Assembly (NCBI GenBank): GCA_036250195.1
Contig: JAVHZZ010000002.1
Coordinates: forward strand, 273,982,960-274,046,959
Length of the DNA stretch: 64,000 nt
Direction: 5' to 3'
DNA from: Mixophyes australis
Taxonomy: Eukaryota; Chordata; Amphibia; Anura; Limnodynastidae
Of this stretch, positions 1-10,721 are shown in pieces. The translations under genes were made by a program, and so were the position numbers. The notes under the pieces are model-generated. The model did not search any database. It saw only the letters and a list, made by a program, of their open reading frames with translations, and was not told the DNA's origin. The number at the start of each line of letters is the position of its first letter. Within the stretch, counting starts at the first letter, position 1.

Positions 1-890
1 CCCCTGGGCTAAAACTTGACAGCCCTCCCGTAACTTCTCCCATGGTTGTGTATGCTGTATAGTATAACATGTATAACACACAAAAATGAGGAGGAATTAA
101 GAAATGTGAATGCTGTAAACATTTAGAGCATTCTTACAAAATCTAGACAGTTTACTATTGGATTGAATTATTGTATAATGTACCTCGTGGGACTAAATAT
201 TGTGCTGACATACTGCTTTGTATGATTGATAATGCCAGTGAACAAAGAACAAATTAAACAGAGGCACTCATTTTCTATAAAGAAACTGTATAGTAAACCA
301 AACAGTTAATTACACATTAGTGTTTCATATATTTGCAATGTATTCATGCAATCTAATATATATGAAAATCATTGGTCTGTTTGTTTGTCTGTTTGTTTGA
401 CCAGTTATGCATTTGGACACCCCTTCACAGATTGGGATAAAAACAACGCGGGGTTGGTTTTTTCCTAGGATCCAACCTGTCCAGTGGGATATTGGTCAGG
501 TTTAAGGAGGTTTAGGGTCCCGGACCAACCACCCATTGCTCAACCCTTTACTGAATGAATCTGAATGAATACTTCACATATGGGTTGCAATTGATCTGGG
601 ATGCTTAATGTATACAGGTGGGGAAAAGCTCCTTGGCGCTAAGGCAGAAATATAAACAAGTGGCTGAAGAGATGGTAATAGAGCTGACAATGCCTATCTT
701 GAACAAAATCTAATTTATTCTCAATAATATGAGTTCTCTTAGGAGGAGTGGCACCATAAAACATATAGTTCTGGTCAGAACGAAAAAACATAAAAGTATG
801 GCTGTAGGTAAGGTACATATAAAGAACACCTATTGGTTCACATAATATATTCTCATACAGTGAAGAATATAGACGTAGATTAAACTCTTA
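1..890. other. Gene-free flank at left edge
   Basis: No coding region is supported here. A TTTGTTTGTCTG-type run near 380-400 leads into a moderately GC-rich stretch (430-550) that resembles the tail of an interspersed repeat. I cannot name its family. The rest is AT-rich. Confidence 0.4.
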
Positions 891-892
891 GC

Positions 893-990
893 ATATAGGG
901 GCACATTTATCAATATTCACATAAAGTGAAGAATAGTTTTCAATCCTTATCGCAATGATAAGGATTGAACTATTTCTCACATTTATGTAC
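893..990. repeat. Partial palindromic MITE
   Basis: The sequence starts GGGGCACATTTATCAA and folds on itself. The stretch ending in CAATCCTTATC is followed by GCAAT and then GATAAGGATTG, and the pairing extends outward for about 35 bases on each side with small mismatches. Many short non-autonomous DNA transposons of frogs have this architecture. The right terminus is missing, because the arm ends where Penelope-like sequence begins. The family is not assigned. Confidence 0.5.
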
Positions 991-1072
991 AACCCTGCAC
1001 AGAAACAGCAGTTCCGAAAAACTGCTATTTCTGTGATAAAAAAATCATACTTGACCGCCTCTACGGAACGCG

Positions 1073-2341
1073 ATGTCCCTGGATCACCTCCTCGTCCTCT
1101 TCACTTCTCTTCTTACTGCAAGGGGTGGTCCATTTGGGGCGAGCCTGGTGTTCTATGGCCGTTATATAGATGATCTTCTTATTATTTGGGATGGAGGTCC
1201 TGAATTGGCCTCTCAATTTGTCACTTTTCTCAATAACAACACTTTTAATTTATTTTTCACTCATCACTTTAGTACGTCCATGATGAACTTCCTGGATATT
1301 ACCCTAACAATAGACAAAATTAATAATAAAATTATATTTACCAATTTTAATAAGTCTGTTGATTCGAGTACATATTTACATTTTAATAGCGGTCATCATA
1401 AACCGTGGATCCATAATATTCCTAAGGGACAGCTTTGTAGAATCAGACGCAATTGTACTAATGATGAAGATTTTGCTTCACAGGCAGAAATAATGTCTTT
1501 AAATTTCTCTAAAAGAGGTTATCCATCCCCTCTAATAGATGAAGCCATAATCTTGGCTACAAATAAAAAACGTAGTGATTTGTTGTTACCAAAAACTAAG
1601 ACCAGGATTCCTCTTCAGGATAATTGTAGAGAAAGTGGTATAGGGAACTCTCTTATATATATCTCTAAATATAATAACAAGTCTCATTTAATTAAACGTA
1701 TTATTAACAATAATTATAACATTTTACTTCAGGACGTCATTCTTAGTGATGTTTTAGACGAGGTTCCGAAAGTAGTCTATAAGAGAAACAACAATCTAAA
1801 AAATCTATTGGCTCCTAGTGTACCAAAATCAGACATTCGAAACACTCAAACTGTATCTCAATCCTGGTTACCAGTTAAAAAACCAGGGTGCTATAAATGT
1901 AATAAGAACATTTGTCTTACATGTGATTTTATCGGACATACGTTGACCAATATCAAATCCAGGATTAGTAATACAGAATATGTTATCTCCCAATATATTA
2001 ATTGTGAATCTACATTCGTAATCTACGTGCTGGAGTGCCCTTGTGGTCTCCAGTACGTGGGTAGAACTACCCGTTCATTGAAATGCCATTTTAGGGAACA
2101 CAGACTCAATATTGTGAAAGGTTATATAAAACATAGTGTTTCCAGACATTTTGTTGAAAAACATGATAGCAATCCCAAAGGTTTAAAAGTAATTGGCATT
2201 GAAAAATTTGATCCAACGCCAAGAGGTGGAGATCGTTATCAAAAATTATGTAAGAGTGAAGTCTCATGGATGTTCAAATTGCAAACTCTTGCGCCTGAAG
2301 GTTTGAACGAGACCATAGATTTCAATGATTGGCAATCATGA
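1073..2341 (+). CDS. Penelope-like element: RT end plus GIY-YIG endonuclease (5'-truncated)
   Basis: This is an open frame of 422 codons. It begins just before reverse transcriptase motif C, seen as YIDD at residues 31-34, so the fingers and most of the palm are missing. Next comes the linker typical of Penelope-like elements, including the SGHH/IPKGQ/RIRRNC block. A cysteine cluster follows (CYKCNKNICLTC, about residue 272). The GIY-YIG nuclease starts near residue 314, with an IYVLECPCGLQYVGR core and the expected downstream R/H residues, and the frame ends with the conserved GLNETIDF tail. In this family the nuclease nicks target DNA and the RT primes on it. The ATG is not the native start, because coding similarity in another frame lies just upstream (955-1173), which implies a frameshift. 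The copy is a fragment, but its C-terminal half has no stop. Confidence 0.88.
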   Translation: MSLDHLLVLFTSLLTARGGPFGASLVFYGRYIDDLLIIWDGGPELASQFVTFLNNNTFNLFFTHHFSTSMMNFLDITLTIDKINNKIIFTNFNKSVDSSTYLHFNSGHHKPWIHNIPKGQLCRIRRNCTNDEDFASQAEIMSLNFSKRGYPSPLIDEAIILATNKKRSDLLLPKTKTRIPLQDNCRESGIGNSLIYISKYNNKSHLIKRIINNNYNILLQDVILSDVLDEVPKVVYKRNNNLKNLLAPSVPKSDIRNTQTVSQSWLPVKKPGCYKCNKNICLTCDFIGHTLTNIKSRISNTEYVISQYINCESTFVIYVLECPCGLQYVGRTTRSLKCHFREHRLNIVKGYIKHSVSRHFVEKHDSNPKGLKVIGIEKFDPTPRGGDRYQKLCKSEVSWMFKLQTLAPEGLNETIDFNDWQS

Positions 2342-2993
2342 TTTAGTATGCAGTTAATATCAATTACAAAGTTGACGTCATTTCCATTGAATTTTATATC
2401 TGATTTTGTTGAAATTAAGTTTTGATAAAAATAGAAACAGAATTAAAATATAGCTATTTATTTTATTTAGACTATTTACACATTTTGACATTTTGTATAT
2501 GTCTCTTGAGGATTCATATAATCATGCATATATACAAATTTATTTTATTTTGTTTATTAATTATATATGGTTGTCGTTATATATATATATATATATATTT
2601 ATTTATTTTTATTTATTTTTTTTATACTAATTATTATATGCTTATTTATTTGAGTTTTATAGTATAATTTTATGTATATATATTTGGATTTTTTACCAAT
2701 TTTATAATATGTTATAGGAGTATAATTTGATCAATTTATAGATGTTTATTTGCCCAGTTTTATATAAAGGATCATTTCAAGTTTATTGCTGAAATAGTTC
2801 TAATTCCATTTGTTTGTTGTTCATACACATGTTTCCAATCAAGGTTAACAAGATATTTCCTCTTTAAAAGGCAGCTCCCTAGTTAGAGATTTACTGCTTG
2901 AGAAAGTCTGTCATACAGACGAAATGCGTCGCTTTGTCTGCTGCCTATTATCTATATCAAATTGTTACAAGGTATCACCTTACTACTCAAATG
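2342..2993 (+). mobile_element. 3' untranslated/terminal region of the Penelope-like element
   Basis: This is very AT-rich sequence with a short (TA)n run near 2,580-2,600. It continues from the endonuclease frame to a structured motif at 2,896-2,931 and on to 2,993, where a solo LTR has inserted. The short open frame 2422-2667 is a translation of low-complexity AT sequence and is not considered a gene. Confidence 0.6.
2896..2931 (+). ncRNA. Degenerate hammerhead-like motif of a Penelope-like element
   Basis: A CTTGAGAAA block is followed by a 5-bp stem (GTCTG, loop TCATA, CAGAC), then GAAA and TGCGTC. Penelope-like elements are known to carry hammerhead ribozyme motifs in their terminal repeats, with core CUGAUGA, stem II, GAAA and a cleavage triplet ending near GCGUC. 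Stem II and GAAA are visible here. The CUGAUGA box is altered, so catalytic activity is doubtful. Confidence 0.45.
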
Positions 2994-3204
2994 TGTCACG
3001 GGCACTAGGAGTCTTTACCCAGGTATCACCAGATGATAGACTTACCAGAGCAGTATAGCTGGTATTATGGTACTCTGGTAGCGGGGTGATCACGGAACAG
3101 GAGACAGCAGATGGTAAGAGAATGCTCGAGGAAAGTCTATGACTAGCAGCACTGGTAATAGGTGGATAACTGTACACGAGGAACTGGATGGACAAGGAAA
3201 CGTG

Positions 3205-3475
3205 AGGGTAGTCAGTGGTCTGCGGATAGCAAGTTGTACCACTGCTATAGTGAAGGAATGTCCAGAAGTAACTAGGAGGTGATGAGAGTCAGCGGTCTGC
3301 GTATAGCAAGTTGTACCGCTGTCTGGGTACAGGAATGGAATCAAGGTGAAGGTATCCGGAGAGTCAGTGGTCTGCGTTAGCAAGTTGTACCACTGCTATG
3401 TGAAAGGATACTGGAAACAGGTGACTCAGGGAACAGGGAACAATGGTCTGCCTCTAGCAAGTTGTACCATTGAAA
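3205..3475 (+). repeat. ~76-bp tandem repeats inside the solo LTR
   Basis: The core CAAGTTGTACC followed by A/G and a CTG- or ATTG-type continuation recurs at about 3,230, 3,307, 3,381 and 3,458, a period of 74-77 bp. Each core is preceded by a GTGGTCTGCG-like stretch. Repeats of this kind in U3 often act as enhancer arrays. That role is inference here. Confidence 0.75.
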
Positions 3476-4079
3476 TATATAAGTGAGGAGGAGCACGGGG
3501 AGATAAATGCAATGCAGAGTATACACGGGCACACTGAACTTGATCCCACGATGATAGGCACAAAATAATAATAACTGAGCAGCACTGCACAAATATACAA
3601 AGTCACAAGAACTATCCACGCTAAAAGGAAACACAGTCAAATGATGGCAATAGTCTCAGTGGATAGGAAACTCCGGAGGAGAACAACTCAGTCCCGCAAG
3701 ATATGCAATACACCAGCACAGTCAATGAGAAGTATGCATACCGTGGTTCAGGAGAGCAGGCTGTCAGAGAGAGGTGCAGGGATACCTAAACGGCTGGAGG
3801 CCGGCAGGAATGCGAAGTCCCAGGAGGGTGGAAGCGGTAACCAAGTAGGTGCAGCGCACGGTAGGTAGACCAGTGTGGAATGAAACAATACTCAGGAAGC
3901 AGTAGTATATAGAACTGGACACCTGGAGAACACGGGAGAGTTGAGGCGGTCTAGCTGATATGAAAGCAGCGGGCGTTGATCCGATGCAGACAGGCGAGAT
4001 GATACAAGCAGGAACACTGTAGACACGGAGACAGCGGATCGGCTGGCTGCAGACACGATGAGCACTAGAGAGTTGCGAT

Positions 4080-4425
4080 GAGCAGGATACTGCGGAAACC
4101 CGGAGGCAGCGGATAGGAATCAGCTGAGCAGTAACGATGACACACGGGAGAGTTGAGGTAAGCAGGGTCCTGTAGAAGCACGGAGGCAGCGGATAGGAAT
4201 CAGCTGGTGCAGTCACGATGAAACACAGGAGAGTTGAAGTGATCTGGAAACTGTAGAAGCACGGAGGCAGCGGATAGGAATCAGCTGGTGCAGTCACGAT
4301 GAAACACAGGAGAGTTGAAGTGATCTGGAAACTGTAGAAGCACGGAGGCAGCGGATAGGAATCAGCTGGTGCAGTCACGATGAAACACAGGAGAGTTGAA
4401 GTGGTTTGGAAACCACAAACGAACA
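4080..4425 (+). repeat. ~81-bp tandem repeats inside the solo LTR
   Basis: The block CGGAGGCAGCGGATAGGAAT recurs at 4,101, 4,181, 4,262 and 4,343, a period of 80-81 bp. The last two units are nearly identical and the first is more diverged, which suggests recent unit amplification at the right-hand end. Confidence 0.85.
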
Positions 4426-4690
4426 ACAAGAATCAGCAGGAGCTGAATACACGAGGAAACACAGGAACACCTTCAGAGGCTCATGGGGAATGAGACTCCA
4501 AGATCAGGCAACGAGGTATTGACCTCAGGTGCTTTAAATAGGGAGTGTTGCCTGATCAGCCAATTAACTAAAAGGAACATGTACTGAAGGTTTGAAAGGG
4601 CTGCACATGCGCAGACCCTCAGGATGGTGGATGGCCATGGTTCCTAAACACACGAGAAGTAGCACTCACAGTCCGGTGAGTGACAAAATG

Positions 4691-5075
4691 GAACTTTCAT
4701 TTATGATTACTGCTTTCCATCTGGACGTCTGAATTGGTGCGCACCAAAGACTGGATGTAATACGCTTTCAATAACCGTTCTTACGGTAAGAAGGTATACC
4801 TTTCTATTTCTTTTCCGGATAAGAGACTATCTTCATCAACTTTGAAGGCAGAACGATCGGAGGTACGTGCTTCAATTACTTTATAGCCGCTTAGACGGTA
4901 AGAAGTTGTCTATTATGTGCCGAATCCGACATTAGCCTCAAATATTGGACTGAATTCAAACATGATTATTTCTGGAAGCAGAACCATCGGAGGTATTTGA
5001 TTCAACCATTTATTAGCCGCTCAGGCGGTAAGAAGTTGTTTTATATGTGCCTAGTCCGTGATTAGTCTCAGGCAT
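4691..5075 (+). repeat. 5' leader repeats of the second Penelope-like copy
   Basis: A unit containing GCAGAAC(G/C)ATCGGAGGTA, then a CCGCT...CGG mini-palindrome and GTAAGAAGTTGT, occurs twice (about 4,846-4,960 and 4,978-5,075). A more diverged copy precedes it near 4,770-4,800. The block lies directly upstream of the second RT fragment, where Penelope-like elements carry their pseudo-LTR or leader. Removing the solo LTR makes this sequence continuous with the 3' end of the first copy, so the two copies are head to tail. Confidence 0.55.
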
Positions 5076-5749
5076 TTGATTCATTACGGATGTTATAATT
5101 ACACTTGTGATATACAAGCTACATTAAGATATTTGATACATAACCCTGAAGGAATCTATTTTTACTCTGGTCTGCTAGGAGATTCTGCGCAACTTTTGTT
5201 CTTTATTTGTTATATCCCTTTACCTCAGATCAAATTTATCATAGAATCAGTTAAATTTGATTTGAACCACAACTACTTCTGGTTTGACGGGCAATATTAC
5301 CAACAAGTGAGGGCTACTGCAATGGGCTGTAAATTCGCACCAAGCTTTCTATTTATGGTCCATTGGGAGGATACTTCTATTTGGAAGAACAACCCATACT
5401 TTAATGACATTTATTTATGGCGCAGGTATATCGATGATATACTCTGATGATATACTTTACGCCCAATAAAAGCAAATCTTGGCTGGAATTCATAGATTTA
5501 CAAATTTACACAGAAGGAGGAAATTTAAAAATGAAAACCTTCATTAAGCAGGTAGATTGCAATATCTTCATCACTGCCTCAAGCGGACACCATCAAGCAT
5601 GGTTAAAGAACATTCCAAAATGCCGGTTCATGCACCTAAGGAGAAAGTGTTCTGACCTTAGTGTCCTCAAAGAACAAGCATCGACACTAAAGGAAAGGTT
5701 CCTTGATAGAGATTACGAGCCCAACAATGTTAGTTCAGCTTTCCTATAG
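5058..5749 (+). pseudogene. Second Penelope-like RT fragment, frameshifted
   Basis: The first part (5058-5447) encodes RT palm sequence with the family block RATAMGCKFAPS (residues 85-96 of the frame) and ends in RRYIDDIL, so the YIDD catalytic box is present. Translation stops right there because an 11-bp block (GATGATATACT) is repeated with a 13-bp offset. The reading continues in another frame at 5447-5749 with the SGHH...IPKCRFMHLRRKC linker block that also occurs in the first copy. The endonuclease half is absent; similarity fades near 5,930. Both the tandem duplication and the truncation make this copy dead. Confidence 0.82.
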
Positions 5750-5934
5750 ACAATACATATGGAAAGAGATCCTCTGTTCCAACCAAAAGCAAGGCCCATA
5801 GAAAAAGACAGAATCTCTATCATTACACAATACACTTGTTACTCTAGGCAATTTGAAAATATCATACAGAAACACTGGCCTATTCTTTTGAAAGATGACA
5901 AACTGTCTATAATACTAAATTAAGAAATATAGGA

Positions 5935-7790
5935 GTAATCAGCGCCACTGAGTGTGTTCACATACTTCTTCTATAAATCAGTATGTGTTGTAAACCCCAT
6001 TTAATGAATTACCTTACACAACATTAATTAGTACAATAAACAAAACATATATAATGAATAACATTTATACTTAAATTCAAATGATGAGTAGATCCATATG
6101 TCACAGTTTTGTGATCCTTTCCTCCGTGTTATTTGAAAATGGTGTATTACATGTGAAAAAAAAAATATAACATAGTGTGACATCGTTCAGACTAAATTAT
6201 TTTACATAAACTGGAAAAAGTTATTAAAAAATTGTTTGAACATGATTCAATCCATAGGATCTATTCCTTCACAATAACTTTCCTATGTGCTTCTACTTAC
6301 TAGACAATCAATATACAATCACCTTCAGTGCTCAATAAATCTCAATGTGAATATGATGTCTGGTTCATCACCACTCAAATCCTTAAGTGAGAACATTTAC
6401 AAGAGGAAAATTGAGAAAAGCATAGTATCAGATTTCTTTAGATCTTTACTCTTCCCTCTATGGTAATGCTGAGAGTTTCTTCCAGGTATAATCCCTCAGT
6501 GTGGATATAGAAGAAGATTAAAACGGATGTAGCGTGACACCGTTTATAATTAAAATACAATTTTATTGCACATAAGCGCATACATAACACACATGTTTAA
6601 AAACTACATAGAAAATATATGTTAAAAAATAAATTATAAATACTGGAACATGATGGTGTGAGGATCCCTACCAGATGGAGATAGATATGAACATGTTGTT
6701 ATAAATCCCCGCGGTATCTGCCCAGTCTCTACTCCTTTGGTGTTTCAGATGGTATGTTTGGGGTCCTGTTAGTTCCAGATTTTACAATGCGTTTCAACCT
6801 CTTCAGACAGGTCTTTTTCAAGGATGGACTAATACAAACTGGCTCCCTTTTATACAGGAAGTCTACCTAATACAAGTTCATAGGTCACACAGATATAGCA
6901 TAAAAGTACATATTAGAACTCACTTGTGAGTTAAATATTTATTACAAAGGTGAAGGAATAGATAATACAAAATGTATAAATCACAATCCAAAGAAATAAC
7001 ATCAATCACAGTCCAGGGAAATATATAATACATTCCTGTCTGCAATGTCCATCTCTATAGTATTCCAACACATTCCGATATATCCCTCAATGTCAATAGT
7101 CGAGTAGAAAAATAAACCTAAAGAATTGTCTTAAAGATTTTTTTTTTTAGTGGAAAGTGGAACGCCGTTTGCATTCCATCTCCACTTCCGGTTTGCGGTT
7201 CATCTGATAGTGAATATCTAAATGGCAAACTTGATTGAAAAGTGGAACGCTGTTTGCGTTTTACCACACTATTTCCGGTCCTTGCGTTTGCCATTCACTT
7301 CCGGTCTGTGAGTGATACCTAGTTTTGTCTTAGGGTAATTGTATTTCTGGATGTCTTAAAGAAGTGGAACTTTAAAAAATCGAATATCAGAACATTTATA
7401 CAACACTAAGGTTGCAAAAGAAACACACTCGGTTTCCTCATATTGTAAATCTTGTCACGGAAGTTCACCTAAAAGCATTGTTAATTTTTGGGGCGTTTAA
7501 GCAATACTCCCCAATTGTAAATACAGGAATTTACATAATGGACTAGCTACATCAGAAATGACTTGGATACACACCCTTAACATAGAATTCAAACTAAAAT
7601 GGTTTTTACATTGATAGCTCACCTGTTTCTCCATATTTTTCTCCTTTTCTCTCCAGGGTTTATGACATCCTTGTTCTATTTTATGTGGACTATAGTATGA
7701 TATAATTATATGTTTCCATTAGCCTAACTGACAGATAAATCACAATAATCAAATTATGCATTATGTATTTCCACATTAAAGTATAGTTAT
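5935..7790. other. Gene-free region with a reversed Penelope-like terminal fragment
   Basis: No coding region is supported. About 6,530-7,330 looks like the terminal or leader part of a minus-strand Penelope-like element. It contains a hammerhead-like box (see 6,786-6,812). It also holds two copies of a GTGGAACGC(C/T)GTTTGC stretch near 7,160 and 7,240, each followed by a CTTCCGGT stretch, as commonly seen in such leaders. The rest is AT-rich and unassigned. Confidence 0.4.
6786..6812 (-). ncRNA. Hammerhead-like box, minus strand
   Basis: Read on the minus strand this is CTGAAGAGGTTGAAACGCAT, close to the hammerhead core CUGAUGA / GAAA and to the GAAACGCGT-type signature of Penelope-like terminal repeats. 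One substitution in the CUGAUGA box and the lack of a good stem III argue for a relic. Confidence 0.4.
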
Positions 7791-7795
7791 CATAT

Positions 7796-9384
7796 TTACT
7801 TTCTTTTCTTCAGTATTTACCAGAGAGGAACAAATTGTAGGAGTAATACATAAAAATGGAAATGAAACCATGCCATTAATAAATACTTGGTTGACAGAGG
7901 AAGAAGTCCAAAGGCGACTGAAGAATATTAAGATAAACAAAGCTCCAGGTCCAGATGGCATACACCCAAGGTTCCTTATGGAGTTAAACTCGGAAATAGC
8001 TAGACCGCTATTCTTAATTTTTGGAGATTTGATCTCATCAGGCTCAGTACCAAGGGATTGGCAAATAGCAGATGTGGTGCCGTTGTTTAAAAAGGGGACG
8101 AGATCACAACCAGGGAATTATAGACCTATAAGCCTGACATCAATAGTGGGGAAACTACTGGAAGGTATTTTAAGGGACAGTATCCAGGATAACTTGGTAG
8201 GCAATAAAATTATTAGTGGGAATCAACATGGATTTGTGAGGGATAGGTCATGTCAAAGTAATGTAATTAGTTTCTACGAGGAAGTTAGTGGTATCTTAGA
8301 CCAAGGCAGCACAGTAGATGTGGTCTACTTAGATTTTGCAAAGGCCTTTGATACAGTGCCACACAAGAGGCTGGTTTACAAAGTAAGGGAACTGGGTCTA
8401 GGAATCAACAATTGTACTTGAATCGAAAACTGGTTAGAGAATAGGGAACAGAGAGTTGTGATAAATGGAACATTTTCTAATTGGTCAAAAGTCTTAAGTG
8501 GAGTACCTCAAGGTTCTATTCTGGGGCCACTCCTTTTTAACATATTTATTAATGACCTTGGTGATGGTTTAGAGAGTAAAGTTTCTATTTTTGCAGATGA
8601 CACTAAACTCTGTAAGGTAATAAAATCAGAGCAAGATGTAGCTTCTTTACAGAGGGACTTAAATAAATGGGAGGATTGGGCGGCCAAATGGAATATGTGG
8701 TTTAACACAGATAAATGTAAGGTTATGCATTCAGGGATCAAAAACAAGAACGCAATCTATAAATTAAATGGAATTAATTTAGAAGAACCTATAATGGAAA
8801 AGGATTTGGGAGTGCTCGTAGACAGTAGACTTAGCAATAGTGCTCAATGTCAGGCAGCAGCTACAAGGGCAAACAAAGTATTGGCATGCACAAAAAGGGG
8901 CATAGATGCAAGGGAAGATAGTTTTTGCCACTGTATAAACCATTGGTAAAAACCTCATCTAGAATATGCAGTCCAGTTCTCGGCACCACTCTATAAAAAA
9001 GATAATTTGAAACTAGAAAGGGTTCAGAGAAAAGCGACAAAATTGATAAAGGGTATGAAGTCATTAAGTTATGAGGAAAGGTTAGCCAGTTTAGGCATGT
9101 TTACTTTAGAAAAGAGGCGTCTAAGGGGAGATATGATTACTATGTACAAATACATTAGGGGTCAATACAGAGAACTTTCATGGGAACTTTTTACCTCAAG
9201 GACCATACACAGGACACGTGGTCACCCCCTAAGGTTAGAGAAGAGGAAATTTCACAACCAGCAAATGAAGGGGTTCTTTACAGTAAGGGCAGTCAAGATA
9301 TGGAATTCATTGCCAGGGAAGGTCGTGATGGCAGATTCAATAGATATGTTTAAGAAAGGGTTAGACAATTTTTTCCTCTTTTAG
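7796..9384 (+). pseudogene. CR1/L2-type LINE reverse transcriptase, 5'-truncated
   Basis: Similarity opens mid-frame upstream of the ATG at 7,870, with an FSSVFTREE start, so the 5' part including the endonuclease is missing, as is usual for LINE copies. RT blocks in order are KAPGPDGIHP, PLFKKGTRSQPGNYRPISL, YLDFAKAFDTVPH, SGVPQGSILGPLLF and the catalytic FADDTKL. The conserved thumb and C-terminal segment follows (MHSG, EKDLGVLVDS, RVQRKATKLIKG, LSYEERL, LEKRRLRGD, FFTVRAVKIWNSLP). Breaks are an in-frame TGA at 8,419-8,421 where a tryptophan is expected, and two compensating frameshifts near 8,920 and 8,950. The element would copy its own RNA by target-primed reverse transcription. The clade (CR1 versus L2) is not settled. 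Confidence 0.9.
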
Positions 9385-9665
9385 CAAGAAAGATAGTGTT
9401 TTGTAGATTGCTGAAAAATTATTCTTTGTTTTCTGCTTTTCCATTTTTAAACTTGTTTTATTATAATTTTACTACATTACTGGATATAAATTTGAATGGA
9501 TTTTTGTTAATAATTTGACTCGTGATACAGTGTTAGGATTTTAGCTAGGTCATTTAGTTCTAATGTAGGTGTAAAAGATTTATTTTTTTGGTGTTGCTTC
9601 TATGGATAAATGTATATCTGCTGAAAGTATATTCAGTTGGAAGAATGTTAGATGAACTTTTGTGT
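9385..9665 (+). mobile_element. Probable 3' UTR of the CR1/L2 element and junction
   Basis: This is AT-rich sequence after the LINE frame. No clear tail microsatellite or target duplication could be read, so the exact 3' end of the LINE and the start of ERV-P are uncertain. Confidence 0.35.
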
Positions 9666-9679
9666 GTGATTTAATGTAA

Positions 9680-9835
9680 GACCCGTAGACCAGGTGAATT
9701 GAAACCAAAAGAACCTCCTGCCCCACCCACATACAACGATATGTCAGATGCAGCAGCAGGAGAATCATTGACACAGGCTATTTCCCAGATTCAAATAAAT
9801 GAAGTAGCCGGTCCCGCTGGAGTAGCAGAACAAAA
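9680..9835 (+). pseudogene. Possible gag remnant of ERV-P
   Basis: A short proline-rich reading contains PPAPPTYND, which resembles the proline-rich matrix/p12-like part of retroviral Gag with a PPxY-like late motif. It ends at a stop near 9,849 and is followed within 100 bases by RT sequence, so most of gag, protease and the RT fingers are deleted. Confidence 0.35.
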
Positions 9836-9920
9836 AAAAAACCTGTAGATTCTGGGGATTTGTGGCTATAGAGGTGTTTAATATATTGTACACAATTAAT
9901 ACAACAGACTCCAGCAGCTG

Positions 9921-10720
9921 TTGAACAAAAACAAGACACTCTTCCAATATGTAGATGACTTATTACTGTGTTGCCAAACGATTGAGGGGTGTCAGGATGA
10001 GACTATATCATTAATTAACTTTTTAGGGCAGCAACATTGCAAGGTTTCACCCACAAAAATGCATGCAGCACAGAGTAACATAATATTTTTAGGACATTGC
10101 ATCTCACAAGGTACCAGACATCTCACACAGGACAGGATAAATGCAATCCAGCAGGTAAAGCCACCACATAATACTAAGGAATTATGGGCGGTGGCAGCCA
10201 CAGCCTTGCTAAAAGATAAAGTGGCAGACATAGTACTAGACCACCCCTTAACTATACAGGTCCCACATGCAGTTACAGAAATACTAAACCAAGCAAGAAC
10301 AAAGCATCTGTCCACAGCAAGGCTCACTAAGTATGAGGTGTCATTAATAAGCCCTGCACATGTAACAATTAAAAGGTGCACAGTTTTGAATCCTGCTACA
10401 CTGTTTCCAGTTGAAGCAGATTCAACAGAGGGGAGAGAGGTGGGTGGGGACCTACCCACCCTTAATGAATCAGAAAGGGAAGAATGTATCAGTACTAGAC
10501 AAAATACACACAAAAATGTTCCCTTTTCTGAATCATATGACTGTGCCAAACTAATGAAACTAGAAATGAAGGAGTTAGAAAATATGACAGATGTCCCTAT
10601 ACCTAATGCAGATTGGAACTTATGTGTTGATGGTTCCAGGTATTATTATGAAGGGTCACCACACACAGGGTATGCTGTGACCACCCTAGAAGAGACTTTT
10701 ATACAACAACCACTCCCACC
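9921..10720 (+). pseudogene. ERV-P pol: RT palm end, connection and start of RNase H
   Basis: The frame contains the RT catalytic YVDD box (residue about 10), the thumb block FLGHCISQGTRHLTQDRI, and then a jump to the connection domain (LLKDKVADIVLDHPL, TKHLSTARLTKYEVSL, RCTVLNPATL). The jump at residue about 90 implies an internal deletion. RNase H starts with CVDGSRYYYEG, which supplies its first catalytic aspartate. The YVDD box, connection and VDGS spacing fit gamma/epsilon-type retroviruses. The frame continues past 10,720 into unrelated ERV-G sequence, which marks the junction. It makes no functional enzyme. Confidence 0.85.
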
Positions 10721-10721
10721 G

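Larger units (their letters stand above)
2994..4685 (+). mobile_element. Solo LTR, 1.69 kb, with 5-bp TSD
   Basis: The element begins TGTCACGGGC and ends GTGAGTGACA, giving a 6-bp inverted terminus TGTCAC/GTGACA with canonical TG...CA ends. It is flanked by the perfect direct duplication AAATG at 2,989-2,993 and 4,686-4,690, as expected of integrase-mediated insertion. No coding interior exists, so it is a solo LTR left by LTR-LTR recombination. It contains two blocks of internal tandem repeats. A TTTAAATAG box near 4,534 on the plus strand is the only promoter hint, so the orientation is tentative. Long open frames on either strand inside it are translations of the repeats. Confidence 0.85.

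Noticed and set aside
1073..2341. GIY-YIG frame as a bacterial or phage homing endonuclease
   Set aside because: The linked YIDD reverse transcriptase end and the cysteine cluster are specific to Penelope-like elements, and the surrounding DNA is vertebrate.
4080..4425. CRISPR-like array
   Set aside because: The repeats are contiguous long units without unique spacers, in a eukaryotic LTR.
3764..4429. 221-codon minus-strand open frame with repeated peptides
   Set aside because: It is the translation of the 81-bp tandem repeats inside the solo LTR; no family resemblance and no start context.
9992..10549. 185-codon minus-strand frame
   Set aside because: It is the antisense shadow of the ERV-P pol fragment, which has clear RT and RNase H motifs on the plus strand.
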